Shown here one piece after another: positions 1-8,248 of a DNA stretch of 32,863 bases; position 1 is the first letter of the stretch, and every line of letters starts with the position of its first letter. The notes beneath the pieces are model-generated. The model was not told where the DNA came from and did not search any database. It saw only the letters and a list, made by a program, of their open reading frames with translations. The DNA is from JBBSHS01 sp038232515. GTDB taxonomy: Bacteria; Actinomycetota; Acidimicrobiia; Acidimicrobiales; JAUJNH01. The stretch spans positions 1 to 32,863 of the forward strand of contig JBBSHS010000022.1 of NCBI GenBank assembly GCA_038232515.1. The letters are read 5' to 3'. A program made the position numbers and the translations under genes.

Positions 1-57
1 AAGCCGGCACCGAGGTACGGGCAGATCGGGCCGATCGGGGCGACCGCGACCGCAAAC

Positions 58-86
58 CTGACAGTTGGGTGACGATCGACTAATGC
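58..86 (+). promoter_or_regulatory. putative promoter of the NlpC/P60 gene
   Basis: A CTGACA hexamer (58-63) and a TAATGC hexamer (81-86) are separated by exactly 17 nt, fitting a housekeeping sigma -35/-10 pair. The expected transcription start (about 92-94) falls on or just before the TTG/ATG start pair at 94-99, so the mRNA would be leaderless or nearly so. No Shine-Dalgarno sequence precedes the gene, which agrees with this. Confidence 0.45.
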
Positions 87-96
87 TTGTCCCTTG

Positions 97-1209
97 ATGA
101 ACACCCAGGTTGGCCGACGGGCAGCCGCCACCGCGGCCGGATTGCTCGTGAGCCTGCTGATGGCGGCCAGCTCCGTCTCGGCCGCCGCGGCCAAGCCCAA
201 ACCGCCGGCACCGACGACGACCGCCGCCGACCCCATCGCCGCCAAAGCCGCGCAGGCCATCGCCCTGGCTGATCAGATCCAGGCCAACAGCGCCCAGCTC
301 GGGTTGCTGGCCGAGCGGTACGACGCCGCTCAGCAGGCGCTGGACCAGGCCAACCAGGCCGTGACGGCTGGCCAGGCCGCCCTCGATCAGGCCTTGGCCG
401 CCGAGGGCAAGGCCCGGGACGCGGTGGCGGCGGTGGCGGTGGCCAGCTACGTCGACTTCGACCAGGAGGACCCGCTCAAGGCGGCGGCCAAGCGGGGTGA
501 GGACCCGGCCCGGGCCCAGGCCTACGCCCACGTCGTGTCGGGGCGAGACCAGCGCCTGCTCGACGGCCTGTCGCACGCCCGGGCAGAGCGGGCCGAGGCC
601 CTGGCCGCCTTGGAAGCCACCCGGGCCAGGTCCCAGCAGGCCCAGCAACAGGCAGCTGCCGCCGCCTCCGCAGCCCAATCGGCCGAGCAGCAGCTCGAGG
701 CCACCCTCGGCCAGGTGCAGGGTGACCTCGTAAAACTGGTGGGCGAGGACGACGCCGCCACCATCGCCCGCAACCAGGCGAGCGCACCTTCGAACCCCAT
801 GCTGCAGTTCACGCCGACGTTCCCGCTGCCGCCGCCATCAGCGAGGGCACCCCAGGCCGTCCAGGCCGGGCAGGAGCAGCTGGCCAAGCCCTACCAGTGG
901 GGGGCGACCGGCGCCGCCAGCTTTGACTGCTCCGGCTTGACGTACTGGTCATGGGCCCGTGCCGGTGTCGGGCTCCCCCGCACGGCCGCCGCCCAGTTCG
1001 CCGCCTTGCCGCATGTACCGCTTTCCGAACTGGCCCCCGGTGACCTGGTGTTCTTCGGGAGGTCGCCGGACACCATCCATCATGTCGGCCTGTACGTCGG
1101 GGGAGGCCGGATGATCGACGCCCCCCATTCCAATGCCAACGTGCGGTACGACAGCATCTACTGGAACGACCTGTTCGGGTTCGGACGGGTCTTCGACCGG
1201 CGGGGCTGA
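97..1209 (+). CDS. secreted NlpC/P60 peptidoglycan endopeptidase with N-terminal coiled coil
   Basis: A cell-wall hydrolase of the NlpC/P60 cysteine peptidase family, which cleaves peptide stems of peptidoglycan outside the cell. The protein (370 aa from ATG 97; a TTG lies just before at 94) opens with an Arg-containing, hydrophobic signal peptide ending in an Ala-rich stretch near residue 35. Residues about 45-205 are Ala/Gln/Glu-rich and heptad-like, a probable coiled coil as in RipA-type enzymes. A short Pro-rich linker leads to the C-terminal NlpC/P60 domain. The catalytic Cys is C278 in FDCSGL, the His is H329 in HHVGLYVG, and the third polar residue is H344 in DAPHS. All three are intact, so the enzyme should be active. 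The N-terminal coiled coil may act as an autoinhibitory or divisome-docking element, by analogy with RipA/FtsX-regulated hydrolases (inference). Confidence 0.92.
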   Translation: MNTQVGRRAAATAAGLLVSLLMAASSVSAAAAKPKPPAPTTTAADPIAAKAAQAIALADQIQANSAQLGLLAERYDAAQQALDQANQAVTAGQAALDQALAAEGKARDAVAAVAVASYVDFDQEDPLKAAAKRGEDPARAQAYAHVVSGRDQRLLDGLSHARAERAEALAALEATRARSQQAQQQAAAAASAAQSAEQQLEATLGQVQGDLVKLVGEDDAATIARNQASAPSNPMLQFTPTFPLPPPSARAPQAVQAGQEQLAKPYQWGATGAASFDCSGLTYWSWARAGVGLPRTAAAQFAALPHVPLSELAPGDLVFFGRSPDTIHHVGLYVGGGRMIDAPHSNANVRYDSIYWNDLFGFGRVFDRRG

Positions 1210-1415
1210 CCCGGCCGTCTTCGGCGGCCGTTGCTCGCTCGCTCGGCCGCCTGTTGTCCGCCTTCGGCAAGCCGGCAGCGAACCTGTGGAGGGCAGAGCC
1301 CCACGCCCCCCGCCCGGCTTCGCCCGCAGAGCGGCTTGGTGGTCCGGGCCTTCGGCGCAGGCTTGATGTCGGAGCCTGGGGCCGCTGCTATCGTGCGGCC
1401 GACCAGGAGGGACGC

Positions 1416-1499
1416 TTGTTCTGGCGTGAAGGTGGCCAACCGGTGGTCCCGCTTACCGCTCCGGCTCTTCCCACGACGACAGAGACCCCATGGGCATGA
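1416..1499 (+). CDS. possible 27-codon leader ORF before the zinc-ribbon gene
   Basis: This sits in the 280-bp stretch after the NlpC gene, otherwise without a convincing gene. A TATCGT -10-like hexamer (about 1390-1395) is followed by a very strong SD, AGGAGGG (1405-1411), and a TTG codon 4 nt later. The reading frame runs 27 codons and ends in a TGA that overlaps the ATG of the next gene (ATGA, 1496-1499). The good SD and the overlap are the only evidence; the peptide has no recognisable domain. It may instead mark a longer leader whose true start is the GTG at 1426 in another frame, or be coincidence. Confidence 0.25.
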   Translation: MFWREGGQPVVPLTAPALPTTTETPWA

Positions 1500-1690
1500 A
1501 TGAGGATTCCGCCGTGACTGCCGCAGCAGATGCGGGGCCGAGCGACGACAGCAGGCCGAGGCGCCAGTGCAGCCGTTGCCGGCAGATGTTCGTCCGCACC
1601 TCACTGCCGTCGCCATCGGTGGAGCCGGAGTGGTGGCTGTGCCCGCCGTGCTCCGAGGCGCTCCTGGGACGACCGGCACCACGTCGGTGA
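1496..1690 (+). CDS. small zinc-ribbon-like protein
   Basis: A 64-aa protein with two CxxC knuckles: C25/C28 in QCSRC and C49/C52 in LCPPC, spaced 20 residues apart, the layout of a small treble-clef or ribbon Zn site. The N-terminal 22 residues are polar and likely disordered. A further in-frame ATG lies at 1490; 1496 is chosen because it forms an ATGA overlap with the preceding mini-ORF. Its stop (1688-1690) overlaps the GTG of the next gene in a GTGA, implying translational coupling and shared function. The specific role is unknown; Zn-stabilised nucleic-acid or protein binding is the natural inference. Confidence 0.6.
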   Translation: MNEDSAVTAAADAGPSDDSRPRRQCSRCRQMFVRTSLPSPSVEPEWWLCPPCSEALLGRPAPRR

Positions 1691-2043
1691 CCGACATCGA
1701 TCTCGAGCGTTGGGTGGAACAGAACCGTGACCTGATGAGCTCGGTGGGGGTGAACGCCGACTTCGGGCGTGGCCCGAATCTCGGCCGCAAGCGGCCGCAA
1801 GCCACCTGGATCAGCTTCTCCTCGTCGTGGGCCCGGGCCCGCTACGTCCGCTCCAGCAACGGCGAGACGAGGGTGCAGGCATTCGCCCGGGACGACGGCT
1901 CCCCGTTGTTGGACCGACGTTGCACCGGCCCCACTCCTGTGCCGCTCGACGAGATCGTCAACCTGCTCGCCGGCCAGCCACCGGTCGCCGGCCCGGTTGC
2001 AGCCGCGCCCGCCGGTTCCGTGCCCGCCAATCCACCAGCGTGA
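1687..2043 (+). CDS. conserved-looking unknown protein coupled to the zinc-ribbon gene
   Basis: A 118-aa protein starting at GTG 1687, which overlaps the upstream stop by 4 nt (GTGA). A longer in-frame opening exists upstream but only covers the zinc-ribbon gene in another frame, so the overlap start is preferred. The core (about residues 1-95) looks like a compact alpha/beta fold with a Trp-rich middle (ATWISFSSSWARARYVRSS) and a helix ending LDEIVNLLAG. The last about 20 residues are Ala/Pro-rich. I do not recognise the family. The middle segment, which presents a strand followed by a basic patch and then a charged turn, could bind a partner of the zinc-ribbon protein. Confidence 0.6.
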   Translation: MTDIDLERWVEQNRDLMSSVGVNADFGRGPNLGRKRPQATWISFSSSWARARYVRSSNGETRVQAFARDDGSPLLDRRCTGPTPVPLDEIVNLLAGQPPVAGPVAAAPAGSVPANPPA

Positions 2044-2074
2044 CGAGCCACGCGCCACCAGAGGAGCCCTGAGC

Positions 2075-2185
2075 GTGCCCGACAAGTCGCCCCAGAAGCC
2101 GTCGAAGAAAAAGCCCGGCAAGTCGCTGAAAGAGAAGAGGGCCGACAAACAGGGCAAGGCCACGCCCAAGCCGCCCGGCAAGTGA
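2075..2185 (+). CDS. very small Lys-rich basic protein (36 aa)
   Basis: Starts at GTG 2075, 8 nt after a clear SD (GAGGAG, 2061-2066). The 36-residue product begins VPDKSPQKPSKKKPGKSLKE and is about one third Lys. This pattern (MPD-SP-K-SKK-GKSLKEKRA) resembles small basic proteins found across Actinobacteria that usually go unannotated. It is the last gene of the small-gene cluster, 31 nt after the preceding stop. No fold or function is established; the composition suggests nucleic-acid or ribosome association (inference). Confidence 0.7.
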   Translation: MPDKSPQKPSKKKPGKSLKEKRADKQGKATPKPPGK

Positions 2186-2228
2186 GGTTCAGCACCGGAC
2201 CAGAGGATCGCCAGCGGGAGTGAGCAAG

Positions 2229-3776
2229 ATGGCCGAGCCGGTGGTGGTCGTGGGCGCCGGCCACAACGGGCTTGTGGCCGCCTGCTACCTGGCCCAGGCC
2301 GGGCGTGAGGTGGTGGTGCTCGAGGCGCAGGCCCGACCGGGTGGCGGGTCGCGGACCGAGGAGCGACCGGGCCTGGCCGGCTATCGGTTCGACCTGCACT
2401 CGGTCGCCCACAACATAATCAACATGACGTCGATCCCCGAGGAGCTGGACCTTGCCGGCGCCGGTTTGGTCTACCAGCAGATGGATCCCTTCTCGGTGGC
2501 CGTTCGAAGCGACGGTGCCCGGGTGCGGTTCTGGCGCTCGGTCGAGGCCACGGTCGACTCGTTGGCCGCACTCGACCCGGCCGAGGCCATGGCCTACCGC
2601 CGCTTCATCGACGTGGCCGATCCCATCGTCGGCACCATGATGCCCGCCATCCGGGGCGAGTTGCCGGCCCGCGAGGTGCCGGCCCGCCTCGCCAACCTGG
2701 CCCGTGTCCTGCGCACCGGCCCGCTGGCCCGGGCCCGCGACCTGCTCTCCCCTTACGACTCGCTCCTGCGCCGGTGGCTGCCGTCAGATCTGACCCGTGG
2801 ACCGGTGGCCGCCTTCGCCGCCCATGCCGGCGTCGGACCGACCGTGCCGGGTGGCGCCCTGTTCGCCTTCTGGCAGGCGGCGTACCACCGCTACGGCCAA
2901 TGGCACGCCCGGGGCGGCTCTCAGGGCCTCATCGACGCCCTGCTGGTCCGGGCCCGGGCCCTCGGGGTGCAGGTGCGCTGTGCCACACCTGTCACCCGCA
3001 TCGACCACCACGGTGGCAGGGTCACCGGCGTGGTCGTCGGTCACGGCGAGCGCCTCGCCACCACCGCCGTCATCACCGCCATGCACCCCCAGGTGGCGCT
3101 GCTGGGCCTGCTCGACCCACCGCTCGACGGACCGGTGGCCGCCGACCTGGCGTCGGCCCGGCGGGGCAACGTCGTCCAAGCCCTGGTACACGTGGCCACC
3201 GACCGGCTGCCGCCCTACACGGGCGCCACCAGCGCCGACTGGCAGGGCCTGCAGAGCTACGTGGACCACCTCGACGACCTCGGCGCGGCCTGGACGGCGG
3301 CGGACGACCACCGGCTGCCGTCGCCCCTGCCCCTCTACGCCTTCACCACCTCCGCCATCGACCCGACACTGGCCCCTTCCGGGCACCACACCGTCTACCT
3401 GGCGTGCCCGGCGGCACCGGCCCGCCTGGACGGCGGCTGGCCCGCCGCCACCTCCCGCTTCGTCGACGAGGCCATTGCCACCGTCGAGGAACGCGCCCCG
3501 GGCTTCACCGACAGCATCGTGGGGGCCGAGGCCTTCACACCCGACCTCATGGAGGCGGACGAGGACTGGCCCGGGGCCCATCCCATGCACCTCGACATCG
3601 CGCTCGACCAGCTGGGCCCGTTCCGGCCCACCCGGGCGCTCGCCGACCACCGCACGCCGATTGCCGGCCTCTACCTGTCGGGCGCCGGGACGAACCCGAC
3701 GGGCGGCATCGCCGGCACGCCCGGCCGCCTGGCCGCCCGGGCCCTCCTGTCCGACTCCAGGCGCCGCCGGAGATGA
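2229..3776 (+). CDS. FAD/NAD(P)-dependent oxidoreductase, phytoene dehydrogenase (CrtI/PYROXD2) family
   Basis: A 515-aa flavoprotein. The N-terminus carries the dinucleotide-binding Rossmann motif VVVVGAGHNGLVAA followed by an acidic residue at the end of the second strand (VVLEAQ) and a Gly-rich PGGGSRTEE turn. The C-terminus has the family signature GLYLSGAGTNPTGGIAGTPG, which closes the FAD site. Both motifs and the length match phytoene-desaturase-like amine oxidoreductases. ATG 2229 is preferred over GTG 2220 because the GGGAG SD (about 2215-2219) is well spaced only from 2229. No other carotenoid genes are nearby, so a carotenoid substrate is not implied; many actinobacterial paralogues act on other polyunsaturated or hydrophobic substrates. 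Confidence 0.88.
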   Translation: MAEPVVVVGAGHNGLVAACYLAQAGREVVVLEAQARPGGGSRTEERPGLAGYRFDLHSVAHNIINMTSIPEELDLAGAGLVYQQMDPFSVAVRSDGARVRFWRSVEATVDSLAALDPAEAMAYRRFIDVADPIVGTMMPAIRGELPAREVPARLANLARVLRTGPLARARDLLSPYDSLLRRWLPSDLTRGPVAAFAAHAGVGPTVPGGALFAFWQAAYHRYGQWHARGGSQGLIDALLVRARALGVQVRCATPVTRIDHHGGRVTGVVVGHGERLATTAVITAMHPQVALLGLLDPPLDGPVAADLASARRGNVVQALVHVATDRLPPYTGATSADWQGLQSYVDHLDDLGAAWTAADDHRLPSPLPLYAFTTSAIDPTLAPSGHHTVYLACPAAPARLDGGWPAATSRFVDEAIATVEERAPGFTDSIVGAEAFTPDLMEADEDWPGAHPMHLDIALDQLGPFRPTRALADHRTPIAGLYLSGAGTNPTGGIAGTPGRLAARALLSDSRRRRR

Positions 3777-3971
3777 GCGGGCGCGGGGTGCCCAGTGAAC
3801 GGCGTACGTTTCCACGACGTCCGGAGCGGGCGGGGCACGGGCTCCGCCCCTTGCCGGCGTAGAGTGGAACGGCCCGCCCGGTCGTGCCCCTTCGGCTTGT
3901 CCGGGCAGACCTGACCCGTGCCCGACGGGCATGTTCAAGGGGCTCTGGCCCAGAGGAGCGGCGCCGTACCC

Positions 3972-5036
3972 GTGCCCAGCCCATCCGAGGTGCCTGCCCT
4001 GGCCGATCTGGGTTGGGACGACGGCTGGAGGGCGGCGTGGGCCGGCTCGAATGACCCCTCACTCACACCCGGACGGGTCTCGCGGGTCGATCGTGGTGCA
4101 TGCACGGTCCTGACCGGGGCTGGTCGGGTCCGGGCCTCGAACCGGCCGGACGTCGCCGTCGGTGACTGGGTCACCGTCCGGCCGGGGTCGACAGCTGACG
4201 ACATGGCGACGGTGGCCGCCATCCTGGGCCGCCGCTGCACCTTTCGCCGCTCGGCCGGCGCCCCCGGAGCAACCTCGCAGGTCGTGGCCGCGAACATCGA
4301 CACTGTCCTGCTGGTCACCGCCATGGACCGTCACCTGAGCGTCCGCCATCTCGAGCGCTACCTGGCTCTGGCCTGGCAGAGCGGCGCTGTCCCGGTCGTG
4401 GTCATCAGCAAAGCCGACCTGGCGTCGGGACAGGTCCTGGCCGGACGGGTGGCCGAGGTGGCGTCCGTGGCCCTCGACGTCGACGTGCAGGTCGTGAGCG
4501 CGGCCACCGGCCAGGGACTGGATAACCTCGCCCAGTACCTCAGCCCAGGGCGGACCGTGGCCCTTCTCGGGCTGTCGGGAGCAGGCAAGTCCACGCTGGT
4601 CAACCTGTTGGCCGGCGAAGAGATCCTGACCACCGCCCTGGTCAGGGCCGACGGCCAGGGCCGGCACACCACTACGCACCGCGAGCTCGTGCTGCTGCCG
4701 GGCGGAGGCATGGTGATCGACACGCCGGGCATGCGGGCCCTGTCCGTCTCCGGAGCCGACGATGGCGTGCGCCGCACGTTCGCCGACGTGGAACAGATGG
4801 CGGACCGCTGTCATTTCGCAGACTGCGGCCATTCGGGCGACGCCGGTTGCGCCGTCCGGGCCGCCGTGGCCGCCGGCCGGCTGGGCGCCGACCGGCTGGA
4901 CAGCTGGCTGAGGAACAAGGGCGAGCCGCTGCCTGAGCAGACCCGTCAGGCCGCTCGTCTCAAGGTGGCGGAGCGCAAGAGGCGCAAGGTCCTCGCCAAA
5001 GCCGCCCGGTGCCGTGCGCCGATGGAACCGGCCTAG
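3972..5036 (+). CDS. rsgA: ribosome small subunit-dependent GTPase A
   Basis: A circularly permuted GTPase that acts in late 30S subunit maturation. The order is: N-terminal OB-fold (about residues 20-85, RVSRVDRGACTVLT and VGDWVTV), then G4 (VVISKADL), G5 (VSAATG), G1/Walker A (LGLSGAGKST, Lys206), a switch region rich in Thr/His (RHTTTHRE), G3 (VIDTPGMR), and the C-terminal zinc knuckle (CHFADCGHSGDAGC). The permuted G4-G5-G1-G3 order is diagnostic. GTG 3972 is chosen since it leads directly into the usual family opening (LADLGWDDGW) and lies 13 nt after AGAGGAG (3952-3958); the in-frame GTG at 3918 would add 18 residues and has no SD. A TAGAGT -10-like hexamer lies at 3860-3865. Convergent with the next gene. 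Confidence 0.93.
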   Translation: MPSPSEVPALADLGWDDGWRAAWAGSNDPSLTPGRVSRVDRGACTVLTGAGRVRASNRPDVAVGDWVTVRPGSTADDMATVAAILGRRCTFRRSAGAPGATSQVVAANIDTVLLVTAMDRHLSVRHLERYLALAWQSGAVPVVVISKADLASGQVLAGRVAEVASVALDVDVQVVSAATGQGLDNLAQYLSPGRTVALLGLSGAGKSTLVNLLAGEEILTTALVRADGQGRHTTTHRELVLLPGGGMVIDTPGMRALSVSGADDGVRRTFADVEQMADRCHFADCGHSGDAGCAVRAAVAAGRLGADRLDSWLRNKGEPLPEQTRQAARLKVAERKRRKVLAKAARCRAPMEPA

Positions 5037-5120
5037 CGCATCTCACCGGCTCGCCGATGGGACCGTCAGAGACGTGACCGGAACCGGGCCTACCGGCGAG
5101 GGTCGCCTCGACTGGTCGGC

Positions 5121-5483
5121 TCAGCCGCCCACGGAGGTGCGGCTGAGGTTCGTGACCTTGCACGTCAACGTCCCTTTGGCGCTGGTCGCACCGTCGGTGC
5201 TCCATTTCGCGGTGGCGCCCGCCTCCACCTTGGCCACGGCGACCGCGCCCTGGCTGGACTCGTTGCCTGACTGGTCGGAGAACGTGACACGGAAGGCGTA
5301 GGCGCTGGCCTTGCTGGTGTGGTTGACGATGTTGCCTTCGGCGGTCGGCCGCCCCCCGGAAGGGTCAGCCCGGCAGGCCGACACGGTTACATCGGGGCTC
5401 ACGCTCTTGGAACTGGACGAGCAGCCGGCGACGGCCAGCGGTCCGAGGGCGGCGCTTACGGCGAGGACATGGAGTGCACGCAT
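5121..5483 (-). CDS. FxLyD-domain-like lipoprotein
   Basis: A 120-aa secreted lipoprotein. The start ATG (5483) is preceded by a strong SD (AAGGAAGG). Residues 1-20 are a signal peptide ending in a lipobox, LAVAGC, with the lipidated Cys at 21, followed by a Ser-rich spacer. The mature part has the pattern of FxLyD beta-sandwich domains: GNIVNHTSKASAYAFRVTF, a DQSGN turn, then a GAVAVAKVEAGATAKW segment. Two further Cys (in VSACRAD and LTCKV) could form a disulfide. Such domains are extracellular and structural or binding in nature; the ligand is unknown. It is divergent from the SDR gene across a short 82-bp region. Confidence 0.8.
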   Translation of the reverse strand: MRALHVLAVSAALGPLAVAGCSSSSKSVSPDVTVSACRADPSGGRPTAEGNIVNHTSKASAYAFRVTFSDQSGNESSQGAVAVAKVEAGATAKWSTDGATSAKGTLTCKVTNLSRTSVGG

Positions 5484-5551
5484 GTCCTTCCTTGTTCCCC
5501 AAGAGGCGGCCCAGCTACGCCGGGGCCGTCCCAGGCCGGCTTGGACCTCGT

Positions 5552-5557
5552 TATAAC
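5552..5557 (+). promoter_or_regulatory. putative -10 element of the SDR gene (leaderless)
   Basis: TATAAC stands out in GC-rich surroundings and ends 8 nt before the GTG at 5566, so the transcript would begin at or within 2 nt of the start codon. No SD is present. No clear -35 is visible. Confidence 0.45.
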
Positions 5558-5565
5558 GTGGCAGC

Positions 5566-6294
5566 GTGAACGAGTCGTTGATCTGGATCTCGGGTGCTTC
5601 CAGCGGCATAGGGGCGGCATTGGTGGAGGCCGTTCCCTGGGACGGCGCACGGGTCATCGGGATCAGCCGACGGAAAGGTCCGGGCGGCATCGAGCACCTC
5701 CAGGCCGATCTGTCCTCGGTGTCCTCGTGGCCCATGGTGGGCGACTCGTTCCGCCAGGAGCTGGCCGGCTTCGATGGCGACCGGGTGATCTTCGTGCACG
5801 CCGCCGGTGGGCTCGAACCGATCGGGTTCGCGGCCGAGATCGACACCGAGGCGTACCAGGCCAACGTGCTGTTGAACAGTGCCTCGCCCCAGGTACTCGG
5901 CCACATGTTCCTGCGAGCCGTTCGGGACGTGAAGGCCCACTGCCACCTTGTCATCCTCACGTCCGGGGCGGCCAGCAGCGTCTACCCGGGTTGGTCGGCG
6001 TACGGCGCGGCAAAGGCGGCCGTGGACCAGTGGGTCCGAGACGTCGGGGCCGAGCAGTCCATCCGGGGTGGCGTCCAGGTGCTGGCCATGGCGCCCGGCA
6101 CCGTCGACACCGGCATGCAGGCACAGATCCGGGCCACCGAGGAAGAGAGCTTCCCCCAACGCCAGAAGTTCCTCGATCTGCACGAGTCGGGCCGGCTCAC
6201 GCCTCCCGATGAAGTGGCCCGACGCATCTGGGCGCTGCTCGACCGTGGGCTCGACAACGGCAGTGTCGTCGACTTCCGCCACCTGCCGGACTGA
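5566..6294 (+). CDS. short-chain dehydrogenase/reductase (SDR)
   Basis: A 242-aa classical SDR, a NAD(P)(H)-dependent oxidoreductase. The N-terminal cofactor motif is SGASSGIGAA, and an RR pair after the second strand (ISRRKG) favours NADPH. The catalytic residues are S133 (LTSGA), Y146 and K150 (YGAAK). The HAAGGLEPIG segment replaces the usual NNAG and is like that of sepiapterin-reductase-type SDRs, as is the tail ending VVDFRHL. Length is normal. The substrate cannot be told from the sequence. GTG 5566 is chosen because the -10 element lies just upstream and there is no better start inside the conserved first strand. Confidence 0.88.
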   Translation: MNESLIWISGASSGIGAALVEAVPWDGARVIGISRRKGPGGIEHLQADLSSVSSWPMVGDSFRQELAGFDGDRVIFVHAAGGLEPIGFAAEIDTEAYQANVLLNSASPQVLGHMFLRAVRDVKAHCHLVILTSGAASSVYPGWSAYGAAKAAVDQWVRDVGAEQSIRGGVQVLAMAPGTVDTGMQAQIRATEEESFPQRQKFLDLHESGRLTPPDEVARRIWALLDRGLDNGSVVDFRHLPD

Positions 6295-6430
6295 TCCTGC
6301 CCGGGCGGGTGGCCGTGGCGTCATGCCGTAGGCACAACCGGGGCGGCGCCAAGCTGCAACAATCGGCACCTCTCAATCGCTCCATCCAGCCTGCCGCCCG
6401 TTCGAACGACGCCCAGAGCCAGAGGTCGCC

Positions 6431-7129
6431 ATGCCCGACGAGGAGTCTCGTCAGAACACCACCTTCCCGAGCGGTGACGGGCAGGCCCACGGCTACCTGG
6501 TGAACCCCGCCTCGTACACCGGGTCCGGCGTCATCGTCATCCAGGAGTCGTGGGGCCTGACCGACCACATCGCCGGCATCGCCGACCGGCTGGCCGCTGA
6601 GGGCTTCGTGACGCTGGCCCCCGATCTGTTCGGTGGGACGGTGACCCACGATGCCGACGAGGCCGCCGAGCTCATGAGCAGCCTGCCCGTGGACGGGGCC
6701 GCGCAGGACCTGTCCGGCGCCGTCGACTTCCTCCTCGGCCACAGGTCGGTGACGTCGTCGAAGATCGGCGTCGTCGGGTTCTGCATGGGTGGCGGTTTCG
6801 TCCTGCAGCTCGCCGCCCAGCACGGCGACACGGTCAGGGCGGCCGTGGCCTTTTACGGCGTCGGGCCGGCGGTGCCCGACAACTACGCCGGTATGACCGC
6901 CGCCGTCCAGGGCCACTACGGCGAGCGCGACGATTTCTGTCCCGTCGAGCAGGCCAGGCAGCAGGAGGAGCAGATCCGGCGGGAGTCCGCCGCAGATGTG
7001 GAGTTCTTCTACTACCCGGCCGGCCATGCCTTCCTCAACGACGAGAACCTGTTGGGCACGTACGATCCGGACAGCGCCGCGCTCGCCTGGAAGCGCACGG
7101 TCGACTTCCTCAAGGCCCACCTCCGCTGA
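6431..7129 (+). CDS. dienelactone hydrolase family protein
   Basis: A 232-aa alpha/beta hydrolase of the dienelactone hydrolase family, soluble and cytoplasmic. The triad is visible: nucleophile C118 in GFCMGGG, acid D167 or D168 in GERDD, and H199 in PAGHAF. The conserved opening of the family (VIVIQESWGLTDHI) and the substrate-pocket strand (LAPDLFGG) are present. Enzymes of this family hydrolyse enol-lactones in chlorocatechol breakdown, but most members have other ester or lactone substrates, and no aromatic-degradation genes are close. Start ATG 6431 has an AGAGG SD 6 nt upstream. The 136 bp before it contain no other gene. Confidence 0.9.
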   Translation: MPDEESRQNTTFPSGDGQAHGYLVNPASYTGSGVIVIQESWGLTDHIAGIADRLAAEGFVTLAPDLFGGTVTHDADEAAELMSSLPVDGAAQDLSGAVDFLLGHRSVTSSKIGVVGFCMGGGFVLQLAAQHGDTVRAAVAFYGVGPAVPDNYAGMTAAVQGHYGERDDFCPVEQARQQEEQIRRESAADVEFFYYPAGHAFLNDENLLGTYDPDSAALAWKRTVDFLKAHLR

Positions 7130-7155
7130 TCCGCTTGGGCAGTCCTACGTCGGCC

Positions 7156-7199
7156 GCCCGGGCAGAAGATGTCGTGGCTGCGACCACTACTGCCCGGGC
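7156..7199. terminator. bidirectional terminator between convergent genes
   Basis: Perfect 10-bp inverted repeat GCCCGGGCAG / CTGCCCGGGC, with a further GTGG/CCAC stem inside the 24-nt loop. It lies between the convergent stops at 7129 and 7218, where a shared terminator is expected. There is no U-run, as is common in high-GC organisms. Confidence 0.7.
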
Positions 7200-7217
7200 A
7201 GGACATGACCTACGGGT

Positions 7218-8246
7218 TCAGATGAGCCACCGGTGTCGGCGGTACCAGTCCAACGTCCGCCTGATCCCCGCCTCCAGCCCCTCGTCCTCGAACCGGAAGC
7301 CGGTGCTGAGCAGGGCGTCGACGCTCAGTCGGTTGTTGGGGTTGGCCTTGCGCAGGAATCGAAAGCGCTCCGGCGTGAGAAGTATGTCGGGCCGCATGCC
7401 GGCGTTCAGCATCTCGGCCCGTGTGGCCGCCCGCTGCTCATGGCTGGGCCCGCATTCGGGGTCGTCGCTCAACTCCGTCACCATGCCCAGCTCATCAGCC
7501 AGGATCTCTGCCACCCAGTGGCTGCTGGGATAGCTCGGGAACACCAGGTTGTAGGGCCGCCCGGCGCTGTCGTCGTGTACGGCCAGGTGCACGCAGGCGC
7601 GGATGACATCATCGATGTGCACCAGGCGCTGTTCCACCGGCTGCGCCGGCACGAGGACCCTGTCGCAGTGTGCAAAACGTTCGATGGCGACGTCGAGGGC
7701 GGCGCTGGCCAGGAGCTTGATGTTGCCAGGGCCGTACACGGACACGGGTCGCAAGACGACAACGGCCAGGCCGCCGTCGCCAGCCGCCCACACCGCCTGC
7801 TCCGCCTCCCACTTGGCCTTGCCGTAGGACCGGCTGGGATGCGGCTCGACGTCCTCCTGGACGGGCGACGGCAACGGCGTCTCCTCCCCGTAGACGGAGG
7901 TGGAGCTCATGTACAGGAACCGTTGCAAACGGCGGCCACCGCCTGCGGCCGCGTCGAGGAGGCGTTCGGTGGCGGTCACGTTGGATCGGCGCATCTCGTC
8001 GTCGGACGAGAGCGAACTGGACGCTCCGGCGAGATGGAACAGATGGGTGACGCCGTCACACAGGTCGCCGAGGCTGCCGGCGGCGAGGTCCACGCCCCGG
8101 TACTCGACCTCGTCGGGCAGCGAGGGCGGCCGGGACCGACGCCCGCAGGCCCGCACCGACCAACCGCCGGCCATCAGCGCCGGGACCAGCCGGGAGCCGA
8201 CGAAGCCCGTGGCTCCGGTGACGAGCGCCACCCGCTCCGCCGCCAT
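7218..8246 (-). CDS. NAD(P)-dependent epimerase/dehydratase (extended SDR)
   Basis: A 342-aa extended SDR. The start at ATG 8246 gives the immediate Rossmann motif LVTGATGFVGSRLV; the open frame continues 52 codons upstream but only overlaps the preceding gene. The catalytic pair is Y and K in SYGKAKWEAE, with a preceding SSTSVYG strand; the C-terminal half (LVHIDDVIRA) is the sugar-nucleotide or substrate-binding lobe. It begins 2 nt after the glycosyltransferase stop, so the two are one transcript and probably act on the same glycan or nucleotide sugar. The exact reaction (epimerase, dehydratase or reductase) is not resolved. Confidence 0.87.
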   Translation of the reverse strand: MAAERVALVTGATGFVGSRLVPALMAGGWSVRACGRRSRPPSLPDEVEYRGVDLAAGSLGDLCDGVTHLFHLAGASSSLSSDDEMRRSNVTATERLLDAAAGGGRRLQRFLYMSSTSVYGEETPLPSPVQEDVEPHPSRSYGKAKWEAEQAVWAAGDGGLAVVVLRPVSVYGPGNIKLLASAALDVAIERFAHCDRVLVPAQPVEQRLVHIDDVIRACVHLAVHDDSAGRPYNLVFPSYPSSHWVAEILADELGMVTELSDDPECGPSHEQRAATRAEMLNAGMRPDILLTPERFRFLRKANPNNRLSVDALLSTGFRFEDEGLEAGIRRTLDWYRRHRWLI

Positions 8247-8248
8247 GT

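Noticed and set aside
3820..3860. GC-rich inverted repeat before rsgA as a terminator
   Set aside because: Several weak alternative pairings of GGGGC/GCCCC exist, none long enough to stand out from the local base composition.
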